Source: JAQGMJ01 sp036271855
GTDB lineage: Bacteria > Pseudomonadota > Gammaproteobacteria > Burkholderiales > JAEUOS01
Reading direction: 5' to 3'
NCBI GenBank assembly: GCA_036271855.1
Contig: DATAZV010000240.1
Span: 1-16,657, forward strand
DNA: 16,657 nt
The translations under genes and the position numbers were made by a program. This document shows positions 8,012 through 16,015 of this stretch, piece by piece (position 1 is the first letter of the stretch; each line of letters opens with the position of its first letter). The notes under the pieces are model-generated. The model searched no databases and was not told where the DNA came from. It was given only the letters and a program-made list of their open reading frames with translations.

Positions 8012-9832
8012 TCAATGCACGGTGGTCAGCATGTCGGAGATGATGCGTCGCAGTTCGTCGTGCGCCACCGGCTTTTTCAGCACCGGCATGCCGGCTTCGG
8101 CCAGCTCCGGCTGGTTCAGCTCGCCGGTCATCATGATGCGTTTGATGTCGGGAAAGCTGAGCCGGACTTCCTCGGCGACATCCAGCCCCACCGGCCCTTC
8201 GGCCAGGCGATAGTCGAGAATGGCGATGCGCGGGCTGGCGTGATCGCGCTTCAGCCCGGCCAGCGCCGCCGGCAGGGCGGCATAGGTGTAGGGCTGCGCG
8301 CCCCAGGCCTTCAGCGCCAGCGCCAGGGCCTCGCGCACCAGCTGGTCGTCGTCGATCACCAGCACCGGGCAGCCGGAAAGCGCGGGGTGGCCGGGGGAAG
8401 TGATCATGTTGAACGGTTCGGGTTTATTCCCGATGGTGACGGCGCTGGCCGGAATGTGCACGCTGAAGGTCGAGCCGCGGCCTTCGGTCGACTGCAGGCT
8501 GATTTCCAGGCGCAGCAGGGCGGCCAGGCGCTTGACGATCGCCAAGCCCAGCCCCAGGCCGATGTTGCGGCTGGAGGCGTCGGTGGTGTCGAGCTGGTAG
8601 AACTCCTCGAAGATGCGCGCCTGTTCGCTCTCGGGGATGCCGGCGCCGGTGTCGCTCACCTGCAGCACGAAGCCCTTGTCGGTCTGGTCCAGCGCCAGGC
8701 CGACCTGGCCGCGCTCGGTGTAGCGCACCGCGTTTTCCAGCAGGTTGCGGATCACCCGCTCGAACAGCACGGGGTCGGTGTTGATCCACAGGCCGCGTGG
8801 TTCGCAGATCATCTGCAGGCCCTTGGCGGCGGATTTCGAGCCGTACTCCGAGGCCAGGCGCGACATCAGGTCGCCGACGTTGAGGGTGCGCGCTTCCGGG
8901 CTGATGGTGCCGGCTTCCAGCTTGGATAAATCGAGGATGGCGGAGAACAGGTGCTCCAGGGATTCGGAGGCGCGGGCGATCTGCAGCGAGATTTCGCGCT
9001 GGCGCGGGTCGGCCACGGTGGCCTTGAGCACGCCCGCCAGCAGCGAGAGCGCCTGCACCGGCTGGCGCAGGTCGTGGCTGGCGGCGGCGAGAAAGCGCGA
9101 TTTGGCCAGGGTGGCGTTTTCCGCCGCGGTCTTGGCCGCCTCCAGTTCCTCGATCAGGGTATTGCGCCGCTCCAGCAGCACGTCCTTTTCCTGGTTCAGG
9201 CGGATCTGCTCCGACTCCAGGTTGGAGACGGTCACCACCATCGCGCCGATGTCGCGCGAGGCCAGGCCGAGCACGAAGGGGTAGACCATGATGCCGAAAG
9301 CGATCGCGGGATGTTGCGGCAGGTAATAGACCCAGGCCCCGGCGAGCGTCGCGCAGTACACCAGCAGGTAGGAGCGAAAGCTCTTCGGGTGCGGGCCCTG
9401 CACCGCCACGCCGATCGCCGGCCAGCCGCACAGGATCACGGTGAGCAGCAGCTTGGTCTGCTCGCTGACGAAGGGGAAAAACCACCACGCCGCGCTGGCC
9501 ACCACCGCGCCGATCAAGGAGGTCGACAGCACCAGGATGCGTTCGGCGCGCAGCACCGTGGCCTGGTCGCACTCCTGCTCGGAAAGGCGCGGCGCATAGG
9601 GCGCCAGCAGCAGGGAGCGCAGGCCGAAGGCGCAGACCATCAGCGCGGCCCAGCCCAGCGCCACGCGCCAGCCGGCTTCGCCCACCGCCAGCCAGATGAT
9701 CAGGCAGCCGCCGAAGACAGCCGAGCCGAGCGCGCGCTTGCTCTGCCGCATGAACAGCTCAAGCTGGCGGCGCGTGGCCCGGTCCGCGCTTTGACGGCTC
9801 AAATCGGCTCCTGGAAGTGGGCTGATGCTCAT
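8012..9832 (-). CDS. Membrane-bound hybrid histidine kinase with C-terminal receiver
   Basis: This encodes a 606-residue hybrid sensor kinase. The N-terminus (about 37-200) has around six hydrophobic segments and no recognisable periplasmic domain, so sensing is probably within or near the membrane. A coiled linker (about 203-243) leads to the phospho-acceptor helix with His253 in ASHDLRQPVQAL. It is followed by an ATP-binding domain: N-box RNLLENAVRY (Asn366), G1 DTGAGIP, F-box FEEFYQ and G2 GLGLGLAIVKRL. The C-terminal receiver (about 488-602) has IDDDQ, phospho-acceptor Asp540 in AILDYRL, Thr569 in MMTG and the conserved Lys in LKKPV. It lies 103 bases after the Crp-like gene and 85 bases before the fusion gene, all on one strand. 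The built-in receiver may pass phosphate back or act as a sink. The response regulator at 596-1249 is the likely output partner (inference). The ATG at 9832 has only a weak ribosome-binding site. Confidence 0.93.
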   Translation of the reverse strand: MSISPLPGADLSRQSADRATRRQLELFMRQSKRALGSAVFGGCLIIWLAVGEAGWRVALGWAALMVCAFGLRSLLLAPYAPRLSEQECDQATVLRAERILVLSTSLIGAVVASAAWWFFPFVSEQTKLLLTVILCGWPAIGVAVQGPHPKSFRSYLLVYCATLAGAWVYYLPQHPAIAFGIMVYPFVLGLASRDIGAMVVTVSNLESEQIRLNQEKDVLLERRNTLIEELEAAKTAAENATLAKSRFLAAASHDLRQPVQALSLLAGVLKATVADPRQREISLQIARASESLEHLFSAILDLSKLEAGTISPEARTLNVGDLMSRLASEYGSKSAAKGLQMICEPRGLWINTDPVLFERVIRNLLENAVRYTERGQVGLALDQTDKGFVLQVSDTGAGIPESEQARIFEEFYQLDTTDASSRNIGLGLGLAIVKRLAALLRLEISLQSTEGRGSTFSVHIPASAVTIGNKPEPFNMITSPGHPALSGCPVLVIDDDQLVREALALALKAWGAQPYTYAALPAALAGLKRDHASPRIAILDYRLAEGPVGLDVAEEVRLSFPDIKRIMMTGELNQPELAEAGMPVLKKPVAHDELRRIISDMLTTVH

Positions 9833-9935
9833 TGAATGACGCCGTCGAGGTTAGTCCAATCGGACCGGGTTTTGAATAGCACTTTGGGATTAGGCAATGT
9901 CCCGCGGGGGCGGGCCGCGCCTGCCGGGCGCCGCC

Positions 9936-10634
9936 TCATGCGCGAAACCGGCGCAGGCCCTCGACATCGAGGATGGTGATGCCGCCGTATTCCACCTTGA
10001 GCAATTGTTCGCGCTCCAGCACCTGCAGGGCCTGGTTGACGCGCTGGCGCGAGGCGCCGGAGAGGTAACCCACCTCTTCCTGCGAAATCAGCAGCTGGCG
10101 CGACGCGCCGGGGTAGAGCAGGGGGTTGTACAGCGCCGCCAGGCAGCGGGCGACGCGGGCGTCGATGTCCAGCAAGCGGTCGGACTCGATCATGGCGATG
10201 AACTGGCCCAGGCGTTCGTTCAGCTGCACCAGCAAAAAGCGGTTGAAGCCGATGGAAGTGTCGAGCAGCCATTCGAAGGTGGTGCGCGGCATGTAGGCGA
10301 CGCGCGAGTCGCGCAGGGCTACCACGTCGTAGCGCCGCGCCTCGCTTTTCAGCAGCGAGCCTTCGCCCAGCCAGCCGCCGCTGGGAATGCCGGCGAAGGT
10401 GACGGACTTGCCGGAGGCCGAGTCGGCATTGATTTTCACCAGGCCTTCTATCACCCCCAGCCAGGCCTCGACCGGCTCGCCACGGCGCGCCGCGTAGGCC
10501 CCGGCGGCGACTTCCCGCGCCGTGGTTTCGGCGCACACCCGCTCGAACTGCGCCGGCGTCAGCTCGCGCGACCAGCGCGCTCCCCGCAGCGCCTCGGTCA
10601 GCTCGCCGGCGCGGATTGCGCCCCCCGGCGCCAC
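9936..10634 (-). CDS. Crp/Fnr-family transcriptional regulator
   Basis: This encodes a regulator with an N-terminal cyclic-nucleotide-binding-type beta-barrel, a dimer helix and a C-terminal winged helix. Visible marks are the barrel loop GEGSLLKSEARRYDVVAL, the helix ERLGQFIAMIES, and the helix-turn-helix around LLISQEEVGYLSGASRQRVNQALQ. It has no FNR-type N-terminal cysteine cluster, so oxygen sensing through an iron-sulfur cluster is unlikely. The ligand is unknown. The start is uncertain: GTG at 10634 gives 232 residues, a normal family length; TTG at 10688 gives 250; ATG at 10871 gives 311 but adds a low-complexity stretch running through the divergent promoter region. None has a strong ribosome-binding site. 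It is divergent from the acyl-CoA synthetase operon, an obvious candidate target, and is also upstream of the kinase gene on the same strand. Confidence 0.85.
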   Translation of the reverse strand: MAPGGAIRAGELTEALRGARWSRELTPAQFERVCAETTAREVAAGAYAARRGEPVEAWLGVIEGLVKINADSASGKSVTFAGIPSGGWLGEGSLLKSEARRYDVVALRDSRVAYMPRTTFEWLLDTSIGFNRFLLVQLNERLGQFIAMIESDRLLDIDARVARCLAALYNPLLYPGASRQLLISQEEVGYLSGASRQRVNQALQVLEREQLLKVEYGGITILDVEGLRRFRA

Positions 10635-10954
10635 GGAACCGGGTGCGCTGGCGCTTGCATTGGAGGTGTCGGGCAGGCTGGTAGGCAAGGTCGGCGCAAG
10701 GCTGGTGTAAGAAATATGCCGCCCAATTGTCGGCGCGACGACAGCGGGGCCGACGGCGGCGTCCGTATCATAGCGCGGCTGGGCACGCCGGGATCGAAAA
10801 CGAGGGCTTGTGCCCGGCCTGTGCGTCTGCAACAATGGTCCGGCAAGGCCGGGACAGGTGCAGTGCAACATGGCGGCCTGGCGGCAACAAACTATAAATC
10901 CGGCGGCAATGACGCTTCGGGCCGACAGGCCGGCGCGGCGCCGGGGAGACAAAG
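10635..10954. promoter_or_regulatory. Divergent promoter region between Crp-like gene and acyl-CoA synthetase operon
   Basis: This is a 320-base region with no convincing gene. On the plus strand TATAAA at 10893-10898 is a good -10-like hexamer about 57 bases upstream of the synthetase ATG, but no good -35 box lies at the normal distance, which would suit an activator-dependent promoter. On the minus strand TATGAT (10772-10767) is a -10-like hexamer for the Crp-like gene; again the -35 is weak. A GC hairpin (GTCCGGC near 10838 with GCCGGGAC near 10848, one bulge) is also present. GGGGAG before the ATG at 10955 is a good ribosome-binding site. I find no perfect TGTGA-N6-TCACA or TTGAT-N4-ATCAA operator. 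Confidence 0.4.
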
Positions 10955-12916
10955 ATGAGTACGCAGACCAGCGAGGCAGCGACGGCGAACACCTTTCCGC
11001 AATTGCTGCTGCATCACGCGGCGGTGCGCGGCGAGCGCCCGGCGATCCGCGAAAAAGACTTGGGGATATGGCAGACCTGGACCTGGGCCCAGGTAGCCGC
11101 CGAAGTGCGCGCGCTCGCCTGCGGGCTGGCGGCGCAGGGCCTCAAGCGCGGCGAGCACCTGGCGGTGATCGGTGAGAATCGCCCGCGCCTGTATTGGACC
11201 ATGACTGCCGCGCAGTGCCTGGGTGCGATTCCCGTGCCGCTGTACCAGGACGCCGTGGCCGCCGAGATGGTCTATGTGTTCAAGGACGCCGGCATCGCCC
11301 GCGCCGTGGTCGAGGACCAGGAGCAGGTCGACAAGGTGCTGGAAGTCGCCGAAAGCGTGCCCGGCATTACTCACATCTACTACGACGACGGCCGCGGCCT
11401 GCGCAACTACGCGCGCGACGGCCTGATGGCGTTCGACGAACTGCAGCGCATCGGGCGTGAATACGACGCCGCCCATCCCGATTTTTTCATGCAGCAAGTG
11501 GCGCAGGTGCAGCCCGAAGATACGGCAGCCATGTTCTACACCTCCGGCACCACCGGCCACCCCAAGGGCGTGGTGCATACGCAAGGCGCGCTGATCGACC
11601 GCTCGCGCGCCGCCTGCGTACTCGAGGGCTTGACCGACCACGAGGAAATCCTCGCCTACCTGCCGCCGGCGTGGATCGGGCAGAACATTTTTTCCTACGC
11701 CCAGGCTTACGTCGCGGGCTTTTGCGTCAACTGCCCGGAGTCGCCCGAGACCATCTCGAACGACATGCGCGAGATCGGCCCGACCTACTACTTCGCCCCG
11801 CCGCGCGTACTGGAAGCCTTGCTCACCACGGTGACGATCCGGATGGAAGACGCCAGCCGCCCGAAGCGGGCCTGGTACAAATATTTCATGAACGTGGCCA
11901 CCCGCGTCGGCGGGCGCCTGCTCGACGGCCAGGCCGTTGGGTTCGGCGACCGCCTGCTGTATGCGCTGGGTGACTTCAGCGTCTACGCGCCGCTGCGCAA
12001 CGCGCTGGGCATGAGCCGGCTGAAAGTGGCCTACACCGCCGGCGAGGCGATCGGCCCGGACCTGTTCCGCTTTTACCGCTCGATCGGCATCAACCTCAAG
12101 CAGTTGTACGGCTCGACCGAGACCGCGGTATTCGTCTGCATCCAGCCCGACGGCCAGGTGCGCGCCGACACCGTCGGGCCGCCGGTGCCGGGCGTCGAAA
12201 TCAAGATCGCCGACAGCGGCGAGCTGCTGATCAAGTCGCCTGGACTGCTGAAGGAGTACTACAAGAACCCGCAGGCCACCGCCGAAGTGCTTTCGGCCGA
12301 CGGCTGGTATCACACGGGCGACGCCGGCTACCTCGACCGCGAGGGCCATCTGAAGATCATCGACCGCGCCCGCGACGTCGGCAAGATGGCCGACGGCACC
12401 CTGTTCGCCCCCAAGTACCTGGAAAACAAGCTCAAGTTCTTTCCCTACATCAAGGAGGCGGTGGCCTTCGGCGATGCGCGCGACAAGGTGTGCGCCTTTA
12501 TCAACATCGACATGGAAGCGGTGAGCAACTGGGCGGAAAAGCAGAACATTCCCTACGCCGGCTACCTCGACCTCACCAGCCGCGCCGAGGTCTATGCGCT
12601 GGTCCGTGATTGCGTGGAAAAGGCCAATGCCGACCTCGCCACCGACCCCAAGCTGGCCAATTCGCAGATCAGCCGCTTTGTTATTCTGCACAAGGAACTC
12701 GATGCCGACGACGGCGAGCTCACCCGTACGCGCAAGGTGCGGCGCGGCTACATCGGCGACAAATACGGCGTGCTGGTCGATGCGGTCTACAGCGGCAAGA
12801 AAAGCCAGTTCATCGAGACCCGGGTCAAGTTCGAGGACGGCCGCGAAGGCATGATCAGCGCCGACCTGAAGATCATGGATGCGCGCATCTTCCCCGCCGT
12901 GCTTGCCGCTGCCTGA
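10955..12916 (+). CDS. Long-chain-type acyl-CoA synthetase (AMP-forming)
   Basis: This encodes a 653-residue ANL-superfamily ligase that activates a carboxylic acid with ATP to an acyl-adenylate and then a CoA thioester. Visible motifs are the P-loop YTSGTTGHPKGVVHT (about 195-209), the adenine-binding YGSTETA (385-391), the ATP-ribose Asp in WYHTGDAGYLD (about 451-461), the hinge segment IIDRARDVGKMADGT, and a C-terminal basic ELTRTRKVRRGY in the position of the usual catalytic-lysine loop. Length and motif wording fit the long-chain/bubblegum-like branch more than acetyl-CoA synthetase. It is cytoplasmic, with no transmembrane segment. It is the first gene of a rightward operon with a Liv-type ABC transporter; the ATPase gene follows after 18 bases. 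The likely role is to trap an imported carboxylate as its CoA ester. The substrate could be a fatty or aromatic acid and is not determined. Confidence 0.9.
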   Translation: MSTQTSEAATANTFPQLLLHHAAVRGERPAIREKDLGIWQTWTWAQVAAEVRALACGLAAQGLKRGEHLAVIGENRPRLYWTMTAAQCLGAIPVPLYQDAVAAEMVYVFKDAGIARAVVEDQEQVDKVLEVAESVPGITHIYYDDGRGLRNYARDGLMAFDELQRIGREYDAAHPDFFMQQVAQVQPEDTAAMFYTSGTTGHPKGVVHTQGALIDRSRAACVLEGLTDHEEILAYLPPAWIGQNIFSYAQAYVAGFCVNCPESPETISNDMREIGPTYYFAPPRVLEALLTTVTIRMEDASRPKRAWYKYFMNVATRVGGRLLDGQAVGFGDRLLYALGDFSVYAPLRNALGMSRLKVAYTAGEAIGPDLFRFYRSIGINLKQLYGSTETAVFVCIQPDGQVRADTVGPPVPGVEIKIADSGELLIKSPGLLKEYYKNPQATAEVLSADGWYHTGDAGYLDREGHLKIIDRARDVGKMADGTLFAPKYLENKLKFFPYIKEAVAFGDARDKVCAFINIDMEAVSNWAEKQNIPYAGYLDLTSRAEVYALVRDCVEKANADLATDPKLANSQISRFVILHKELDADDGELTRTRKVRRGYIGDKYGVLVDAVYSGKKSQFIETRVKFEDGREGMISADLKIMDARIFPAVLAAA

Positions 12917-12934
12917 CGTGAAAACTCCACCGGC

Positions 12935-13720
12935 ATGAGCGACAGAACCATCGGCGGCGTAGTCCTCGACCTGCGCAACATCTCGCTTTCCTTCGGCGGG
13001 GTGAAGGCGCTGACCGACATTTCCTTCGACGTGCGCGAGGGCGAGGTGCGCGCCATCATCGGCCCCAACGGCGCGGGCAAGAGCAGCATGCTCAACGTCA
13101 TCAACGGCGTCTACCGGCCGCAGCAGGGCGAGATCGTGTTCCAGGGCAAGACCCGGCACGACATGGATACGCACGAGGCGGCGGCCCAGGGCATCGCCCG
13201 CACCTTCCAGAACATCGCGCTGTTCAAGGGCATGAGCGTGCTCGACAACATCATGACCGGGCGCAACCTGAAGATCAAAACCAATTTTTTGCAGCAAGCG
13301 ATCTGGTGGGGGCCGGCCAAGCGCGAGGAAATCGCGCAGCGGCAAAAGGTGGAAGAGGTGATCGACTTTCTCGAAATCCAGCACATCCGCAAGACCCCGG
13401 TGGGGCGCCTGCCCTACGGCCTGCAAAAGCGCGTCGAGCTGGCACGCGCGCTGGCCGCCGAGCCGAAAATATTGCTGCTCGACGAGCCGATGGCCGGCAT
13501 GAACGTGGAGGAAAAGCAGGACATGTGCCGCTTCATCATGGATGCGAACGAGCAATTCGGCACCACCGTCGTGCTGATCGAACACGACATGGGCGTGGTG
13601 ATGGACCTGTCGGATCGCGTGGTGGTGCTCGACTACGGCAGGAAGATCGCCGATGGTGTGCCTGATGAGGTGCGAGTCAACCCCGATGTCATCAGCGCCT
13701 ACCTCGGTCAATCCCACTAG
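12935..13720 (+). CDS. ABC transporter ATP-binding protein, LivG-like
   Basis: This encodes a 261-residue ATPase of the branched-chain-amino-acid-type uptake family. It has Walker A GPNGAGKSS (43-51), Q-loop FQNIALF (Gln92), a divergent signature RLPYGLQKRVELARAL in place of LSGGQ, Walker B ILLLDEPMAGMN (179-190) and H-loop VLIEHDMGVV (His217). The atypical LPYG signature is common in LivG relatives. It would power transport through the two permeases encoded next. A partner LivF-type ATPase is expected for a complete transporter and is not in the window. The ATG at 12935 lies 18 bases after the synthetase stop, with no strong ribosome-binding site, which suggests coupling to upstream translation. 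The substrate is not shown by this subunit. Confidence 0.93.
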   Translation: MSDRTIGGVVLDLRNISLSFGGVKALTDISFDVREGEVRAIIGPNGAGKSSMLNVINGVYRPQQGEIVFQGKTRHDMDTHEAAAQGIARTFQNIALFKGMSVLDNIMTGRNLKIKTNFLQQAIWWGPAKREEIAQRQKVEEVIDFLEIQHIRKTPVGRLPYGLQKRVELARALAAEPKILLLDEPMAGMNVEEKQDMCRFIMDANEQFGTTVVLIEHDMGVVMDLSDRVVVLDYGRKIADGVPDEVRVNPDVISAYLGQSH

Positions 13721-13736
13721 AGGCCGGGAACAAAAC

Positions 13737-14636
13737 ATGAACTGGCAAGCATTCATCGAAGTCCTGGTCGGCGGCCTGCTCTCCGGCGTGATGTATTCAC
13801 TGGTAGCTCTCGGCTTCGTGCTGATCTACAAGGCCTCCGGCGTGTTCAACTTCGCCCAGGGCTCGATGCTGTTTTTCGCCGCCATGACCTGCGCCGGCCT
13901 GATCGCCAAGGGCATGCCGCTGTGGGCCGCCACCCTGGTAGCGCTGGTGGTGATGGTGGCGCTGGGCTTGGCTGTAGAAAAATTCGTCCTGCGCCCGCTG
14001 ATCGCGCAGCCCGAGATCAGCCTGTTCATGGCCACCATCGGGCTGTCCTTCGTCATCGAAGGCCTGGCGCAGATCATCTGGGGCTCGGGCGCGCGCGAAC
14101 TCAACCTGGGCGTGGAAGACATGCCGCTGCCGGCGCTGATGGACAAGACCGGCATCGCCATCTCGCAATTCGATCTGCTGGCCGCCGCCGTCGCTGCCAT
14201 CCTGGTCAGCGGCCTGGCGGTGTTCTTCTCCAAGACCAAGGTCGGCCGGGCGCTGCGCGCGGTGGCGGACGATCACCAGGCGGCGCTGGCCGTCGGCATT
14301 CCCCTGCAGCGCATCTGGGGCATCGTCTGGGGCGTTGCCGGTTTTGTCGCACTGGTCGCCGGCATGCTCTGGGGCGCGCGCAACGGCGTGCAGTTCGCCC
14401 TCACCAGCCTGGCGCTCAAGGCGCTGCCAGTGCTGATCATCGGCGGCTTTACCTCGGTGCCGGGAGCGATTGTCGGCGGCCTGATCGTCGGCGCCTCCGA
14501 AAAACTGGCCGAGGTGTATATCGGCCCGCATGTCGGCGGCGGCATCGAAGCGTGGTTCCCGTATGTGCTGGCGCTGGGCGTGCTGCTGATCCGCCCCGAA
14601 GGCCTGTTCGGCGAAAAAATCATTCGTCGTATTTGA
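13737..14636 (+). CDS. ABC transporter permease, LivH-like
   Basis: This encodes a 299-residue integral membrane permease with about eight hydrophobic segments. Family marks are LVALGFVLIYKASGVFNFAQGS near the N-terminus, the cytoplasmic coupling region KTKVGRALRAVADDHQAALAVG, and the C-terminal LIIGGFTSVPGAIVGGLIVG. With the LivM-like permease it would form the transmembrane channel. The open frame reaches back to 13653 inside the ATPase gene, but those residues are polar and unlike the family. I therefore placed the start at the ATG at 13737, where MNWQAFIEVLVGGLLSG begins the first membrane segment, 16 bases after the ATPase stop, with a modest GGGAA ribosome-binding site. The stop is followed at once by a strong hairpin. 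Confidence 0.93.
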   Translation: MNWQAFIEVLVGGLLSGVMYSLVALGFVLIYKASGVFNFAQGSMLFFAAMTCAGLIAKGMPLWAATLVALVVMVALGLAVEKFVLRPLIAQPEISLFMATIGLSFVIEGLAQIIWGSGARELNLGVEDMPLPALMDKTGIAISQFDLLAAAVAAILVSGLAVFFSKTKVGRALRAVADDHQAALAVGIPLQRIWGIVWGVAGFVALVAGMLWGARNGVQFALTSLALKALPVLIIGGFTSVPGAIVGGLIVGASEKLAEVYIGPHVGGGIEAWFPYVLALGVLLIRPEGLFGEKIIRRI

Positions 14637-14637
14637 G

Positions 14638-14667
14638 CGGACAAAAGTAAAAATCTACTTTTGTCCG
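14638..14667 (+). repeat. Perfect 12-bp stem hairpin after livH-like gene
   Basis: CGGACAAAAGTA (14638-14649) and TACTTTTGTCCG (14656-14667) form a perfect 12-bp stem with a 6-base loop, starting two bases after the livH-like stop codon. No T-run follows on either strand, so it is not a canonical terminator. The downstream genes are in the same operon. An mRNA 3'-end stabiliser, a processing site or partial attenuation are possible roles (inference). Confidence 0.6.
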
Positions 14668-14678
14668 GGTTGGGTTTG

Positions 14679-14712
14679 CGTTCAATCACCGGCAGAGCCG
14701 GATGATTGAACG
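14679..14712 (+). repeat. Second hairpin in livH-livM gap, 10 + 5 bp stem
   Basis: CGTTCAATCA (14679-14688) and TGATTGAACG (14703-14712) are a perfect 10-bp inverted repeat. It continues inward as CCGGC/GCCGG (5 bp) with an AGA loop, interrupted only by one unpaired A at 14702. It lies 12 bases after the first hairpin. The remaining 76 bases to the livM-like ATG are A-rich and unstructured, with GAAGAG as the ribosome-binding site. The two stems in tandem suggest a deliberate RNA structure or the remnant of a repeat element. Confidence 0.6.
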
Positions 14713-14788
14713 GATAAAGGCAACGAAAAGGCAGAAAACAGCAGCGCACGCATCCACAGCAGTCAACTGAAAGACCGAAGAGCACTCC

Positions 14789-15853
14789 ATGTTCTACCGC
14801 GAAGCCGGGCAATACAAAACCACCTACGCCGACGACGGGCAGATTTTCCCGATCCGGCAGGACCGCTACGGCATCGCGGTGATCCTGCTCGTCGCTTTCG
14901 TCGTGGTGCCGCTGACCGGCTCGACCTACCTGTTCTCCGGCATCCTGATCCCGTTCCTGATCGCCTCGCTGGCCGCGCTCGGCCTGAACGTGCTCACCGG
15001 CTACGCCGGCCAGCTGTCCCTGGGCACCTCCGCCTTCATGGCGGTGGGCGCCTTCGCCTCCTACAACTTCATGCTGCGCGTGCCGCACATTCCGCTGCTG
15101 GTCGCCTTCGTGCTGGCCGGTCTGGTGGCGGCCCTGGTCGGCATCGTGTTCGGCCTGCCGTCGCTGCGGGTGCGCGGCTTTTACCTCGCCGCCTCCACCC
15201 TGGCCACCCAATTCTTCATCGTCTGGTGCCTGACCAAGTTCGCCTGGCTGTCGAACAACAGTTCCTCCGGCATCATCACCGCGCAGGCGATGACCATCAT
15301 GGGCTACACCTTTTCCACGCCGGTGTCCAAATACCTGCTGGTGCTGGCGATCGTCTCGCTGATGGCGCTTGCGCTGAAAAACCTGGTGCGCTCCAACACC
15401 GGCCGCGCCTGGATGGCGATCCGCGACATGGACATGGCGGCGGAGGTGATCGGCTTTCCGCCGATGCGCACCAAGCTGATGGCCTTTGCCGTCAGCTCGT
15501 TCTATTGCGGCGTCGCCGGCGCGCTCTACGCCTACGCCTTTCTCGGCACCGTCGAGCCGGACGGCTTCAACCTCGACATCTCGTTTCGCGTGCTGTTCAT
15601 GATCATCATCGGCGGCCTGGGCAGCATTACCGGCTCCTTTGTCGGCGCCGCCTTCGTCACCCTGCTGCCGATTTTCCTCAACATTTTCCTCGGCGCCACC
15701 GGCATCCACCTGCCCGAGTCGGTGAAATCCAATATGGAGCAGATGATCTTCGGCGCCCTGATCATCTTCTTTCTCATCGTCGAACCCAATGGCCTGGCGC
15801 GCCTGTGGCAAATCACCAAGGAAAAACTCAGAATCTGGCCGTTTCCGCACTAG
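14789..15853 (+). CDS. ABC transporter permease, LivM-like
   Basis: This encodes a 354-residue integral membrane permease. After a polar N-terminus of about 28 residues come several hydrophobic segments. The family signature LNVLTGYAGQLSLGTSAF is followed by LPSLRVRGFYLAASTLATQF, the coupling segment NTGRAWMAIRDMDMAAEVIG, and IIGGLGSITGSFVGAAFV near the C-terminus. It pairs with the LivH-like permease. The ATG at 14789 is preceded by GAAGAG at good spacing. It is separated from livH by an unusually long 152-base gap for this type of operon, filled with hairpins. Its TAG stop (15851-15853) overlaps the left arm of a 19-bp inverted repeat, so the last bases of the gene are shared with the repeat-bounded segment that follows. 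Confidence 0.93.
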   Translation: MFYREAGQYKTTYADDGQIFPIRQDRYGIAVILLVAFVVVPLTGSTYLFSGILIPFLIASLAALGLNVLTGYAGQLSLGTSAFMAVGAFASYNFMLRVPHIPLLVAFVLAGLVAALVGIVFGLPSLRVRGFYLAASTLATQFFIVWCLTKFAWLSNNSSSGIITAQAMTIMGYTFSTPVSKYLLVLAIVSLMALALKNLVRSNTGRAWMAIRDMDMAAEVIGFPPMRTKLMAFAVSSFYCGVAGALYAYAFLGTVEPDGFNLDISFRVLFMIIIGGLGSITGSFVGAAFVTLLPIFLNIFLGATGIHLPESVKSNMEQMIFGALIIFFLIVEPNGLARLWQITKEKLRIWPFPH

Positions 15854-16015
15854 GAGTCTGCGCGGCAGAAGGAGTCGAGGCAAAAGTGGCGAAAAACGAG
15901 GAGCGTGTGGGGAGACTTTCCAGTCAATAGCCGAGCTATTGACGCCGAAAGTATCGCCGCACGATACCGTTTTCCCGCCGCTTTGGACCGATGACTTTCT
16001 GCCGCGCAGACTCCT
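15852..16015. repeat. 164-bp segment bounded by perfect 19-bp inverted repeats (MITE-like or structured RNA)
   Basis: AGGAGTCTGCGCGGCAGAA (15852-15870) is exactly the reverse complement of 15997-16015. Inside lie GTCAATAGC/GCTATTGAC (15923-15931 with 15935-15943), extended outward by ACTTTC/GAAAGT (15915-15920 with 15947-15952). A further stem GTATCG/CGATAC (15951-15956 with 15962-15967) overlaps that outer extension, so the two cannot both form fully. No protein is convincingly encoded. Terminal inverted repeats, small size and position between genes fit a miniature inverted-repeat transposable element, but I see no target-site duplication at the ends. The alternative is a structured leader for the binding-protein gene. 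Both readings are inference; the repeats are directly visible. Confidence 0.6.

Noticed and set aside
9841..9900. Operator before the kinase gene (GTCC-AATC-GGAC near 9855-9866)
   Set aside because: Arms are only 4 bp and such short palindromes are common in GC-rich DNA; no good promoter boxes accompany it.
10892..13756. Minus-strand open frame of 954 codons opposite the acyl-CoA synthetase and LivG-like genes
   Set aside because: It is the mirror of well-supported genes in GC-rich DNA; the translation is His/Val/Gly/Ala-rich without domain motifs and spans two real genes.
14638..14712. Intrinsic terminator between livH and livM
   Set aside because: Stable stems are present but no T-run follows either one, and the operon clearly continues.
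14273..15883. Minus-strand open frame of 536 codons opposite the LivM-like gene
   Set aside because: Spans two permease genes and a hairpin-filled gap; Asp/His/Gly/Gln-rich with no domain.
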